A DNA stretch of 32,988 bases, from positions 1 to 32,988 of the forward strand of contig JAUNMP010000033.1 of NCBI GenBank assembly GCA_030537465.1, in the 5' to 3' direction. The position numbers and the translations under genes are program-made. Source of the DNA: a bacterium. GTDB taxonomy: Bacteria; Verrucomicrobiota; Kiritimatiellia; RFP12; UBA1067. Of the stretch, positions 14,741 to 22,587 are shown piece by piece. The notes under the pieces are model-generated. The model did not search any database. It saw only the letters and a list, made by a program, of their open reading frames with translations, and was not told the DNA's origin. The stretch's first letter is position 1; each line of letters opens with the position of its first letter.

Positions 14741-16093
14741 ATGACGTACGAACAGGCGACGACGCTGTTGAAGAAGAACGGACAGGAACAGATTCTGCGG
14801 TACTGGAAGAAGCTCTCCGCCGCGGAGAGGAAGGCTCTGCTGGCGCAGATCGAGTCCATTGATTTCAAGGAAGTCAAGCGTTGCCAGTCCATGCTCCCTG
14901 GCGCTGGCGCGGCCGTCGAGGTCGTGAAGAAGGGCAAGCCTACGGCTCCGAAAGTTGCCGAGCTCAAGGGCGCCGCGTTGAAGAAGGCCATTGCCGCGGG
15001 CGAGAAGGAACTCGCCGCCGGTCATGTCGGCGTGCTGCTCGTCGCGGGAGGACAGGGCTCCCGTCTTGGCTACGATGGTCCGAAGGGCGCGTACTCGATT
15101 GGCCCCGTCACAGGAGCATCTCTTTTCTACTTCCACGCCCGCAAGATCCTCGCGGCGTCCATCAAGTACGCCACGCGCGTGCCGTTCTACGTGATGACGA
15201 GCGAGGCGAACTACGATGCTACGGTCCAGCACTTCGAGGAGAACGAGTACTTCGGCCTCAACGCCGACGACGTGATCTTCTTCCGCCAGGGCATGTGGCC
15301 CGGCATGACGGCTGATGGCAAGATTATTCTCGACAAGCCCGGCCACGTGTTCATGAGCCCGGACGGCCATGGCGGCATGATCAGCGCCCTCAAGGCGAAC
15401 GGATGCTTTGCGGACATGAAGAAGCGCGGCGTCAAGACGCTCTTCTACTTCCAGGTGGACAATCCGATGGTCGAAGTCGCCGATCCCGCCTTCATCGGTC
15501 TGCACACGATCGAGAAGAGCGAGTACTCCCTCAAGCTCTGCGCGAAGCGTGATCCGAACGAGGGCCTCGGCATGGTCGTCAAGCGCGACGGCCACTTCGA
15601 CATGATCGAGTACACCGAAATGACGGACGAGATGAACAACCGCCGCACGAAGACGGGTGACCTCTACTTCAAGTTCGGTTCGCCGGCCATCCACGTGTTC
15701 GACCGCGCGTTCCTCGAGCGCCTCGCCGCCAAGGACATGCCGCTCCACCTCGCGCACAAGAAGATTGCGACGGTGGACGAGAAGGGCAACGTCGTCAAGG
15801 CGACCGAGCCGAACGGTTACAAGTTTGAGAAGTTCATTTTCGACGCGCTTCCCGAGGCGAAGGGCGTGACCTGCTTCGCGTTCGATCGCCATGAGGAGTT
15901 CTCCCCGGTTAAGAACGCCGAGGGCAAGGATTCTCCTGCGACGTGCAAGGCAGATCTTCAGGCCAAGTGGCGCCGTCAGCTCGCGAAGGCGGGCGTGCAG
16001 GTCTCCGAGGCCGTCGCCGTCGAACTCGATCCCGTGTACGCGCTCGACGCGGCCGAGATCGCCAAGACGGGTCTGCTCCTCCAGGCCGAATAA
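14741..16093 (+). CDS. UDPGP-family uridylyltransferase (UDP-N-acetylhexosamine/UDP-glucose pyrophosphorylase-like)
   Basis: A 450-residue enzyme making a UDP-sugar from UTP and a sugar-1-phosphate. The signature LLVAGGQGSRLGYDGPKG is closest to eukaryote-like UAP1/UDPGP enzymes, unlike bacterial GlmU or GalU. Later motifs are MSPDGHGGM, FYFQVDNPMVEVADP and EYTEMTDEM. The sugar (GlcNAc, GalNAc or glucose) cannot be fixed by eye. The ATG at 14741 is supported by a ribosome site and by a dedicated extended -10 promoter. The same frame is open further upstream, but that part overlaps the SIS gene and is not protein-like. Likely feeds cell-wall or envelope glycan synthesis. Confidence 0.85.
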   Translation: MTYEQATTLLKKNGQEQILRYWKKLSAAERKALLAQIESIDFKEVKRCQSMLPGAGAAVEVVKKGKPTAPKVAELKGAALKKAIAAGEKELAAGHVGVLLVAGGQGSRLGYDGPKGAYSIGPVTGASLFYFHARKILAASIKYATRVPFYVMTSEANYDATVQHFEENEYFGLNADDVIFFRQGMWPGMTADGKIILDKPGHVFMSPDGHGGMISALKANGCFADMKKRGVKTLFYFQVDNPMVEVADPAFIGLHTIEKSEYSLKLCAKRDPNEGLGMVVKRDGHFDMIEYTEMTDEMNNRRTKTGDLYFKFGSPAIHVFDRAFLERLAAKDMPLHLAHKKIATVDEKGNVVKATEPNGYKFEKFIFDALPEAKGVTCFAFDRHEEFSPVKNAEGKDSPATCKADLQAKWRRQLAKAGVQVSEAVAVELDPVYALDAAEIAKTGLLLQAE

Positions 16094-16107
16094 TCTCGCA
16101 CCATGCG

Positions 16108-16171
16108 GAAATGTGAGAGGAGGATGTTCGTCCACCTCTCACATTTCTCACCCCTCTCACCCCTCTCAACT
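16108..16171. repeat. Nonamer repeat array with strong hairpin
   Basis: On the minus strand 16136-16171 reads as four 9-base units (AGTTGAGAG, GGGTGAGAG, GGGTGAGAA, ATGTGAGAG). A copy in the other orientation at 16108-16120 pairs with 16135-16147 as a perfect 13-bp stem. After an A-A mismatch there are three more pairs (16122-16124 with 16131-16133) and a 6-nt loop. It may terminate or attenuate transcription, or stabilise mRNA ends, but it has no T-run. It fills the gap between the UDPGP gene and the glycosidase. Confidence 0.7.
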
Positions 16172-16180
16172 AACTCCATC

Positions 16181-18868
16181 ATGAACAAGACCCTTATTAC
16201 CGCGTTGGCCTGTGCGGCCGCAGGCGCGCTTTCCGCGGCGCCGATTGAACTTGGCATGGGAATGAACGGTGATGTGCGCCTGGGCGACACCGGTGCACGT
16301 CTGAGCATGATGATCCACCGCGAGGGGTGGAAGGGCACGGCGACTGGCGTACGGAGTGACTTCGCATTCCCCGATGCGGCAACGGGGACCGCCACGTTCG
16401 ATCTCTTCGAGAGCAAGCAGAAGTGCGCCCATGGACGTGCGACGCTGCTGCCGACGGCCGACGGCCGCGCCCTGCTCAGCGCCACGATGACTAGCGACCT
16501 CGACCAGAAGCCCGAGGCGCTGGTGCTCACTCTGTCCATGCCCTGCGAGACGTTCGCAGGCTGTTCCTGGAAGGCGTCGGATGGCAAGTCCGGGACGATT
16601 CTGAAGGTGTGGGACGGCAAGACTCTGCATGTTTGGGATGGCTCTGTCTCCTGGATCGAGTTTACGCCTCCAGGCCGCGACTCGTTCCGCCTCACATTCC
16701 CCGAGCCGACGCGTCTTCAGATCCAGGATGATCGCACCTGGGTGCCGACCATTTCGCTGCGCATTTCGTCTGGCGGCGACCGGGTGTTCAACAAGGGCGA
16801 CCAGCGCACGTTCTTCTGCATTCTTTCAACGAAGGATGGCATGAAGGTGGCGATCGACAAGCCTGTCGTCGTGAAGGAGGGTGCGGAATGGACCGCGCTC
16901 GACTACCGCAAGGACATCCTCGCGGGCAGCGCGCTCGACTTCTCCAACCAGGGACTCCAGGACGCGCCGGCCGGAAAATACGGCTGGTTGAAGAATGTCA
17001 ACGGCCACTTCGAGTTCGAGAACCGTCCCGGCAAAAAACAGCGTCTCTATGGCGTGAACCTCTGCTTCGATGCCAATTTCCCAGACCACGCGTTTGCCGA
17101 CAAACTGGTGGACCGCCTCGTCCGTCTCGGCTACAACACCGTCCGCATCCACCACTACGAGTCCGCCAATGGCGTGATCAAGGGCTCCAAGGACGGCCTC
17201 ACGCTCAATCCCGAGCGTATGGACCGTTTCGACTACCTGCTGGCGAAGTTCATCGAGAAGGGCGTCTACGTGACGACGGACCTCTTCACCTGCCGTCCCG
17301 TCTCCTGGCGCGCGATTGGCATCGACCGTGACGGCAACGTCGGTCAGCAGGAGTACAAGAACCTCATCCCCGTGCACGAGGGCGCCTACCAGAACTGGGC
17401 TACGTTCACGAAGAACCTGCTCACCCATGTGAACAAGTACACCGGGCGCGCCTACAAGGACGAGTCCGGTCTGCCGCTCATCTCGCTCATCAACGAGGGA
17501 CATCTCACCTGGTGCTGGAATTCCCTCAAACACGAGGAGCCGATGAAAAAGGCGTGGGCGGCCTGGTTGGCCGAGAAGCGGACAACCGACCCTGACTACG
17601 CCAAGGGATTCGACGATCCCGAGAAGGTCCCGACCTGGAACAGCGCCGCGCTCATTGCCTTCATGGCCCACATCGAGCGCCGGCTTGTGGCGCGTCAGCG
17701 CGCCTTCATGAAGGAGCTGGGCGTTAAGGCTCTCCTCACGAACCAGAACTGCGGCAGTCATTACGCGCCGCTGATGGCCGTGCGCGAAGACCTCTACGAC
17801 TATGTGGACGACCATTTCTACGTGGACCATCCCGAATTCCTCGCGCGGCCCTGGTCGCTGCCGTCGAAGTGCGGCAACGCGAATCCGGTTCTCGCCGGCA
17901 CGCTTCCCCCCGTTGCCTGCGCCTACACGCGCATGCCCACGAAGCCGTTCTGCATCACAGAATGGAACTTCTCCGGTCCCGGCATGTTCCGCGGCGTGGG
18001 CGGCATCATGACGGGCGCGATGAGCGCATTGCAGGACTGGGATGGCCTCTGGCGCTTCGCCTATTCGCACGGACTCGACAACATGCACGACCGGAAGGGT
18101 TTGCCCGGCTACTTCGACGTTGCCAGCGATCCGCTCGGGCAGGCTGGCGACCGCGCGAGCGTGTGCCTTTTCCTGCGTGGGGATCTTGCGCCACTTTCGG
18201 ACATGGTCGCGAACCAGGTCACCCCCGACACCTTCCTGCCGAAGGATGGACGCCCCACCGGCGTCATCCCGCAGTGGAAGAACGCCGCCTGGCAGATCCG
18301 TACGGGCACGGCCGTTGCCCCCGTGGCGGGCCTCAAGACCTTCAACCTGAAGGACCAGCTTAAAAAGGACCAGGCACCTGTCGCGCTCCAGCCGAACACC
18401 GCCATTGAACTCAATCGCGAACGCGGCACGTTCCGGATCGTGACGGCGAAGACCGCGGGAGGGTTCACACCGTCCGGGAAGATCGAGTCGGGCGCAGTCT
18501 CCTTTGACTGCGGTGACGTGGCGACGACAGTCTGGGCGAGTTCCCTCGACGGCAAGGCCATCACGGAGTCCCGTCGCATCCTGGTGACGCATCTCACGGA
18601 TGTCCAGGCGAACGGCAACATCTACGCCGACAAGGAGAAGCGCATTCTCCTCCGTTGGGGTTCCTATCCGCCGGTTGTCCGCAACGGCAAGGCCCAGATT
18701 GCACTTTCGCTTGCCAATCCCGCAGGATATTCCGTCTGGGCGCTTGAGACGACGGGACGTCGCCTCGAGAAGATGCCCTGTTCGGTCGAGGGCGGCAAGC
18801 TGGTCTTCACCGCGGACGTCAAGGGACCCAACGGCGCCCGCATGCTCTACGAGATCGTTTCCGAATGA
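16181..18868 (+). CDS. Secreted clan GH-A-like glycoside hydrolase
   Basis: An 895-residue protein with a Sec signal peptide (MNKTLITALACAAAGALSAA). Residues about 20-260 look like a beta-sandwich ancillary domain. The central region is a GH-A type TIM barrel: LYGVNLCFDANFPD, YNTVRIHHYES, then the acid/base in SLINEGH (E439) and the nucleophile in CITEWNFSGPG (E594). The tail from about 700 is beta-rich. Clan GH-A enzymes are retaining glycosidases; the family (GH5-like, GH39-like or a newer one from Lentisphaerae relatives) cannot be fixed. The ATG at 16181 gives a clean signal peptide; an in-frame ATG at 16103 would add a repeat-encoded leader. No clear ribosome site is seen. Its stop overlaps the acyltransferase start (ATGA). 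Confidence 0.8.
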   Translation: MNKTLITALACAAAGALSAAPIELGMGMNGDVRLGDTGARLSMMIHREGWKGTATGVRSDFAFPDAATGTATFDLFESKQKCAHGRATLLPTADGRALLSATMTSDLDQKPEALVLTLSMPCETFAGCSWKASDGKSGTILKVWDGKTLHVWDGSVSWIEFTPPGRDSFRLTFPEPTRLQIQDDRTWVPTISLRISSGGDRVFNKGDQRTFFCILSTKDGMKVAIDKPVVVKEGAEWTALDYRKDILAGSALDFSNQGLQDAPAGKYGWLKNVNGHFEFENRPGKKQRLYGVNLCFDANFPDHAFADKLVDRLVRLGYNTVRIHHYESANGVIKGSKDGLTLNPERMDRFDYLLAKFIEKGVYVTTDLFTCRPVSWRAIGIDRDGNVGQQEYKNLIPVHEGAYQNWATFTKNLLTHVNKYTGRAYKDESGLPLISLINEGHLTWCWNSLKHEEPMKKAWAAWLAEKRTTDPDYAKGFDDPEKVPTWNSAALIAFMAHIERRLVARQRAFMKELGVKALLTNQNCGSHYAPLMAVREDLYDYVDDHFYVDHPEFLARPWSLPSKCGNANPVLAGTLPPVACAYTRMPTKPFCITEWNFSGPGMFRGVGGIMTGAMSALQDWDGLWRFAYSHGLDNMHDRKGLPGYFDVASDPLGQAGDRASVCLFLRGDLAPLSDMVANQVTPDTFLPKDGRPTGVIPQWKNAAWQIRTGTAVAPVAGLKTFNLKDQLKKDQAPVALQPNTAIELNRERGTFRIVTAKTAGGFTPSGKIESGAVSFDCGDVATTVWASSLDGKAITESRRILVTHLTDVQANGNIYADKEKRILLRWGSYPPVVRNGKAQIALSLANPAGYSVWALETTGRRLEKMPCSVEGGKLVFTADVKGPNGARMLYEIVSE

Positions 18869-19677
18869 ACTTCATCGACAGACACGCCTACGACTGGGGG
18901 GCGGGATTCGCCCGTCTCATCTACCCGCTTTTCCGGAAGCGCCGTCGCATCGCCATCGACAACATCATCAAGGCGGGCATCACGGACGATCCCAAGGAGG
19001 CCGCGCGGATCGCCAAGGAGAGCTGGGGACATCTCGCCGGGCACATCTGCGAGGCGCTGCGAGTGCCGCATGTCGTCACGCGGGAGAACTGGCGTGAGCA
19101 CCTGGACTTCTCGGAGGGCGCCCCCGAGACCGTGAAGCTGCTCCTGGAGCGGACGGATACGCCGATTCTGCTCGTGAGTTCCCACCATGGCGTGTGGGAG
19201 GCCGCGACGAACATCATCTCCTTCGCGCGTCCGATGATCGCCATCGCCCGTGTGATGAACAACAAGTTCGTCGCGAATTGGATGCAGAAGCATCATTTCC
19301 GTGGCCCGGTCACCGTCATCGACAAGAACCATGGCTTCACGCCCGACGTCATGCGCCAGTGGTTTACTGACAAGGCTGCGATGACGATTCTCATGGACCA
19401 GCACACGTCCAAGGGATTGCCTCTGACGTTCCTGGGGCGTCCCGCGAAGACCTTTACGAGTGCGACGCGCCTTGCGATGCGCTATGGTTACCCCATCGTC
19501 TGTGGTTCGTTTGTCCGTGTGGCCCCTTACAAATACCGGCTCGTCGGCGGTTCTCCGCTCGTCTTCGAGAAGACCGGCGACAAGGCCGCCTATACGCAGC
19601 TGCTGAACGACCGAATGGGCGAGGCCATCCGCAAGTATCCTGAGCAGTACCTCTGGGCTCACCGTCGTTGGCGCTAA
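18865..19677 (+). CDS. Lipid A biosynthesis acyltransferase (LpxL/HtrB family)
   Basis: Transfers a secondary acyl chain from acyl-ACP to lipid A at the inner membrane. The catalytic H-x4-E motif is SSHHGVWE (H107, E112). MDQHTSKGLPLTFLGRPA and the C-terminal YLWAHRRWR are typical of the family. At 270 residues it is somewhat short and lacks an obvious N-terminal membrane anchor; the start is a basic amphipathic stretch. It is coupled by ATGA overlap to a glycosidase, an unexpected partner. It supports a lipid A-containing Gram-negative host. Which LpxL/LpxM/LpxP role it plays is unknown. Confidence 0.88.
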   Translation: MNFIDRHAYDWGAGFARLIYPLFRKRRRIAIDNIIKAGITDDPKEAARIAKESWGHLAGHICEALRVPHVVTRENWREHLDFSEGAPETVKLLLERTDTPILLVSSHHGVWEAATNIISFARPMIAIARVMNNKFVANWMQKHHFRGPVTVIDKNHGFTPDVMRQWFTDKAAMTILMDQHTSKGLPLTFLGRPAKTFTSATRLAMRYGYPIVCGSFVRVAPYKYRLVGGSPLVFEKTGDKAAYTQLLNDRMGEAIRKYPEQYLWAHRRWR

Positions 19678-19697
19678 GTCGTTTCGTGTGGTATAAT
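19668..19697 (+). promoter_or_regulatory. Sigma-70-type promoter predicted to give a leaderless mRNA
   Basis: -35 TTGGCG (19668-19673), 18-bp spacer, extended -10 TG-G-TATAAT (19689-19697). The expected +1, seven bases after the hexamer, falls on the A of the ATG at 19704. No Shine-Dalgarno can fit between. The -35 lies inside the end of the acyltransferase gene. Confidence 0.7.
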
Positions 19698-19703
19698 GTC
19701 CAC

Positions 19704-21305
19704 ATGAAACCAAGACTGATTACCCTGGCTCTCGCCGCAGCGTCCGCCGTGACGCTGTCCCTCAATGCCGCAGATGAGATGGTGCCGTGGAAGTGCGAGC
19801 ACCCCCGAGTGACGGTTGTGCGCCTGCAGGACCGTACGGACCAGCACAACGAGCTCTACTTCGAGACCGAGTATCTGCTCCTCCGCAATGAGGCGCCGTT
19901 TGACGTTTCCGCACCTGCGATTTTCGTCGAAGATTCAATGACCGGCGAGGGCACGGCGTATTTCCGTGTCGCCCCGTTGCCGGATTCGCGGCCGGTGAAG
20001 GCTCCCGACTTCCGCGTCGAGGCAGGCCGCCGCAGGCTTGTCATCCGTGACACGGGCTATCCCTGCGTGAAGATGCCCTACACGGGTGGAAAGGTCGGAC
20101 GCATCCGTGCCGCGACGGATTTCCAGCGAGCCCGTCGTGCGTATGTTTCGGGGCGTGACGGACAGTTCCTCACCAACACCTGGGGCGACGGCAACCGCGA
20201 TGCCTGCATCAACGAGGCGTTTCTGATGCGCGAAGTCGCCGCCGGTGCCGAACTTGGCGTGGACGTCATCCAGATCGACGACGGCTGGCAGAAGGGGCGT
20301 TCCGCCAACTCGGCCAAGCTGAAGAAGGGCGAGAAGGGCAGCTGGAGCTCGTTCTGGCATGACCCGGAATTCTGGAAGGCCGATCCAGAACGTTTCCCGC
20401 ATGGACTAGAGCCCGTCGTCGGCGCGGCTCGCGCGAAGGGGATGAAGTTTGGGCTCTGGTACGGTCCGGATAGCTCCAACGAGGCCGAACACTGGGAGAA
20501 GGACCTCAAGCTGCTGCTCGGTCTGCACAAGGATCTTGGCATCGACTACTTCAAGCTGGACTCGATTCGGTCCGAATCTCCGCTTACGCTCCAGCGCCAG
20601 CAGAAGCTCATGGATGGCCTCCTCGCGGGATCGCAGGGCCGCATCACCGTTGACCTCGACGTCACGGCGCAGATTCGTCCCGGCTACTACGGTTTCCCCG
20701 AGGTCGGTCCTGTCTTTGTCGAGAACCGCTACATCCGCAAGAACGACAGCCGCCTCTGGTGGCCGCACTTCACGTTGCGGAATCTCTGGTCCCTCGCCCA
20801 TGCCGTCGACCCGGCCCGCCTGCGTATGGAGGTGCTCAATCCCGATCGTCTCGGCGAGCTCTATCCCGCGGACGATCCGCTCGCCCCGGCCAAGTGGCCG
20901 AAGGATACGTTGTTCGCCGCCGTGATGTTCGCGTCTCCGCTGGGCTGGTTCGAGATCCAGAACCTCACGCCTGAGACGGTCGCCGCTTGGAAGCCGCTTG
21001 TCGCGACATGGAAGAAATACCGTGACGAGGTGCATGCGGGGTACATCTATCCCGTAGGCTGCAAGCCGGACGGATTCGCCTGGACGGGCTTCGTCTCCGC
21101 CGCAAAGGACGGCCGGAGCGGCACGGCGCTGATCTTCCGCGAGTTGAATGAGCGGGAGACCTATACGCTGGATCTGTCTCCGTATCTGACCGCGGGCACG
21201 GCCGAGATTCTCGCAGGTCGTGGTACGGCCACCATCAAGGATGGGCGGCTGTCGGTCCAGATTCCCGCAAAGCACGATTTCATCTGGGTCAAGTTGAACC
21301 ACTAA
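19704..21305 (+). CDS. Secreted alpha-galactosidase (melibiase, clan GH-D)
   Basis: A 533-residue protein with signal peptide MKPRLITLALAAASAVTLSLNAA. After an N-terminal beta domain it has the GH-D barrel: VDVIQIDDGWQ, then KFGLWYGPDS, then GIDYFKLDSIRSE, whose Asp fits the nucleophile position of GH36-like enzymes. A C-terminal beta-sandwich follows (about 430-533). It would release terminal alpha-galactose from galactomannan, raffinose-type or arabinogalactan side chains; alpha-N-acetylgalactosaminidase activity is possible. The ATG at 19704 is preferred to an in-frame TTG at 19668 because it starts the signal peptide and coincides with the predicted transcription start. A 20-nt gap with AAGAAGGG leads to the GH88 gene. 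Confidence 0.85.
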   Translation: MKPRLITLALAAASAVTLSLNAADEMVPWKCEHPRVTVVRLQDRTDQHNELYFETEYLLLRNEAPFDVSAPAIFVEDSMTGEGTAYFRVAPLPDSRPVKAPDFRVEAGRRRLVIRDTGYPCVKMPYTGGKVGRIRAATDFQRARRAYVSGRDGQFLTNTWGDGNRDACINEAFLMREVAAGAELGVDVIQIDDGWQKGRSANSAKLKKGEKGSWSSFWHDPEFWKADPERFPHGLEPVVGAARAKGMKFGLWYGPDSSNEAEHWEKDLKLLLGLHKDLGIDYFKLDSIRSESPLTLQRQQKLMDGLLAGSQGRITVDLDVTAQIRPGYYGFPEVGPVFVENRYIRKNDSRLWWPHFTLRNLWSLAHAVDPARLRMEVLNPDRLGELYPADDPLAPAKWPKDTLFAAVMFASPLGWFEIQNLTPETVAAWKPLVATWKKYRDEVHAGYIYPVGCKPDGFAWTGFVSAAKDGRSGTALIFRELNERETYTLDLSPYLTAGTAEILAGRGTATIKDGRLSVQIPAKHDFIWVKLNH

Positions 21306-21325
21306 CCACTTAAGAAGGGTAACTT

Positions 21326-22564
21326 ATGCAAACGAAGTGTCTCGCCACTGTTCTATCCGTTGTCACACTGACCTGCGTCTCCTACGCCGGCGGTTCCGCC
21401 GATGAGGCGACTCTCAAGTCCAAACTCCCGGAGATCTTCGCGAAGTCCGCCGCCCACTACAGGGCACTCGACGCGGCCGCCACGCCGCTCCGGAAGGGCA
21501 AGATGTCGACGCGCAAGGACCGGAACAACAGCGACATCTATATGCCGCATGGCTGGAAGCGCCAGACCGGCGAATTGGATATGCGCTCCATTTTCTGGTG
21601 GACGTCTGGACATTTCCCCGGCTCGCTCTGGTATCTCTACGAGGCGACGGGCGACACGTTCTTCCGTGATCGCGCGACGGACTGGATGGACACCCTCGCG
21701 CCGAATGCCAAGGTCGATGACAACCACGACGTCGGTTTCATCATGTACTGCTCGTACGGCAATGCCCGCCGTCTGCTGAAAACGGACAAATACGATGCGC
21801 TTCTGTGCGAAACCGCGGCGTCCCTCTCCCGTCGGTTCAATCCCGACCTTGGCCTGATTCGCAGCTGGGGCAAGATCGAGGAAACGAAGAAGTTCCTTGT
21901 CATCCCCGACAATATGATGAACCTCGAACTGCTTGAGGCGGCTTCGAAGATGAAGGGTGGCGAGAAGCGGTTCGACGAAATCGCCCGTGCGCACGCCTCC
22001 AATACGATGAAGCACCACTTCCGGGCGGACGGCGGTACCTACCATGTGCTGAACTACTGCCTGAAGGATGGTCGTGTGCAGGGCATCGAGCGCGGGCAGG
22101 GCGCCAGCTGCGAGACCGCCTGGGCGCGTGGACAGGCCTGGGCAATCTACGGCTATACCATGATGTACCGAGAGACGAGGGACCAGGCCTATCTCGCATT
22201 CGCGCAGAAGGTCACGGACTTCGCCGTCGACAATCCCAATATGCCGGCGGATGGTGTCCCCTATTGGGATTTCGGTGCCCCCGGCGAGGAGCGCGACACC
22301 TCTGCCGCCGCAATCATGGCCTCCGGACTGCTCGAACTCCAGAAGTACGTCTCTCCCGAGAAGAGTGCCCGCTATCGCGCGTTCGCCGTGAAGCAGCTGC
22401 TCGCGCTCGCCTCGCCTGCCTACTATTCGGAAGGGGACGAGATCGGTCATTGGCTCCTGAAACATGGTGTCGGCCACAAGCCTGCTGGATCTGAGATTGA
22501 TACGCCGCTTGACTACGGCGACTACTACTTCCTCGAGGCGCTGCTGCGTTTCAAGAGCCTCTAA
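21326..22564 (+). CDS. Secreted unsaturated glucuronyl hydrolase (GH88)
   Basis: Removes 4,5-unsaturated uronic acid from oligosaccharides left by polysaccharide lyases. The 412-residue protein has a signal peptide (MQTKCLATVLSVVTLTCVSYA) and an (alpha/alpha)6 barrel. The catalytic aspartates match GH88 spacing: D135 in DDNHDVGF and D195 in IPDNMMNLELL. GQGASCETAWARGQAWAIYG is a strong family signature. AAGAAGGG (21312-21319) lies 6 nt before the ATG. It is placed with an alpha-galactosidase and a GH105-propeller fusion, so its substrate is probably a uronate-containing plant or microbial polysaccharide. Confidence 0.92.
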   Translation: MQTKCLATVLSVVTLTCVSYAGGSADEATLKSKLPEIFAKSAAHYRALDAAATPLRKGKMSTRKDRNNSDIYMPHGWKRQTGELDMRSIFWWTSGHFPGSLWYLYEATGDTFFRDRATDWMDTLAPNAKVDDNHDVGFIMYCSYGNARRLLKTDKYDALLCETAASLSRRFNPDLGLIRSWGKIEETKKFLVIPDNMMNLELLEAASKMKGGEKRFDEIARAHASNTMKHHFRADGGTYHVLNYCLKDGRVQGIERGQGASCETAWARGQAWAIYGYTMMYRETRDQAYLAFAQKVTDFAVDNPNMPADGVPYWDFGAPGEERDTSAAAIMASGLLELQKYVSPEKSARYRAFAVKQLLALASPAYYSEGDEIGHWLLKHGVGHKPAGSEIDTPLDYGDYYFLEALLRFKSL

Positions 22565-22587
22565 GTCCTTCGCGAAAGGAGAATCGC

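Noticed and set aside
14567..16135. Antisense open frame of about 522 codons opposite the UDPGP gene
   Set aside because: Low-complexity Leu/Arg/Glu/Val-rich translation; the plus strand carries an unmistakable pyrophosphorylase.
16103..16180. Earlier start for the GH-A-like enzyme
   Set aside because: It would put 26 residues encoded by the nonamer hairpin before the signal peptide; export would likely fail.
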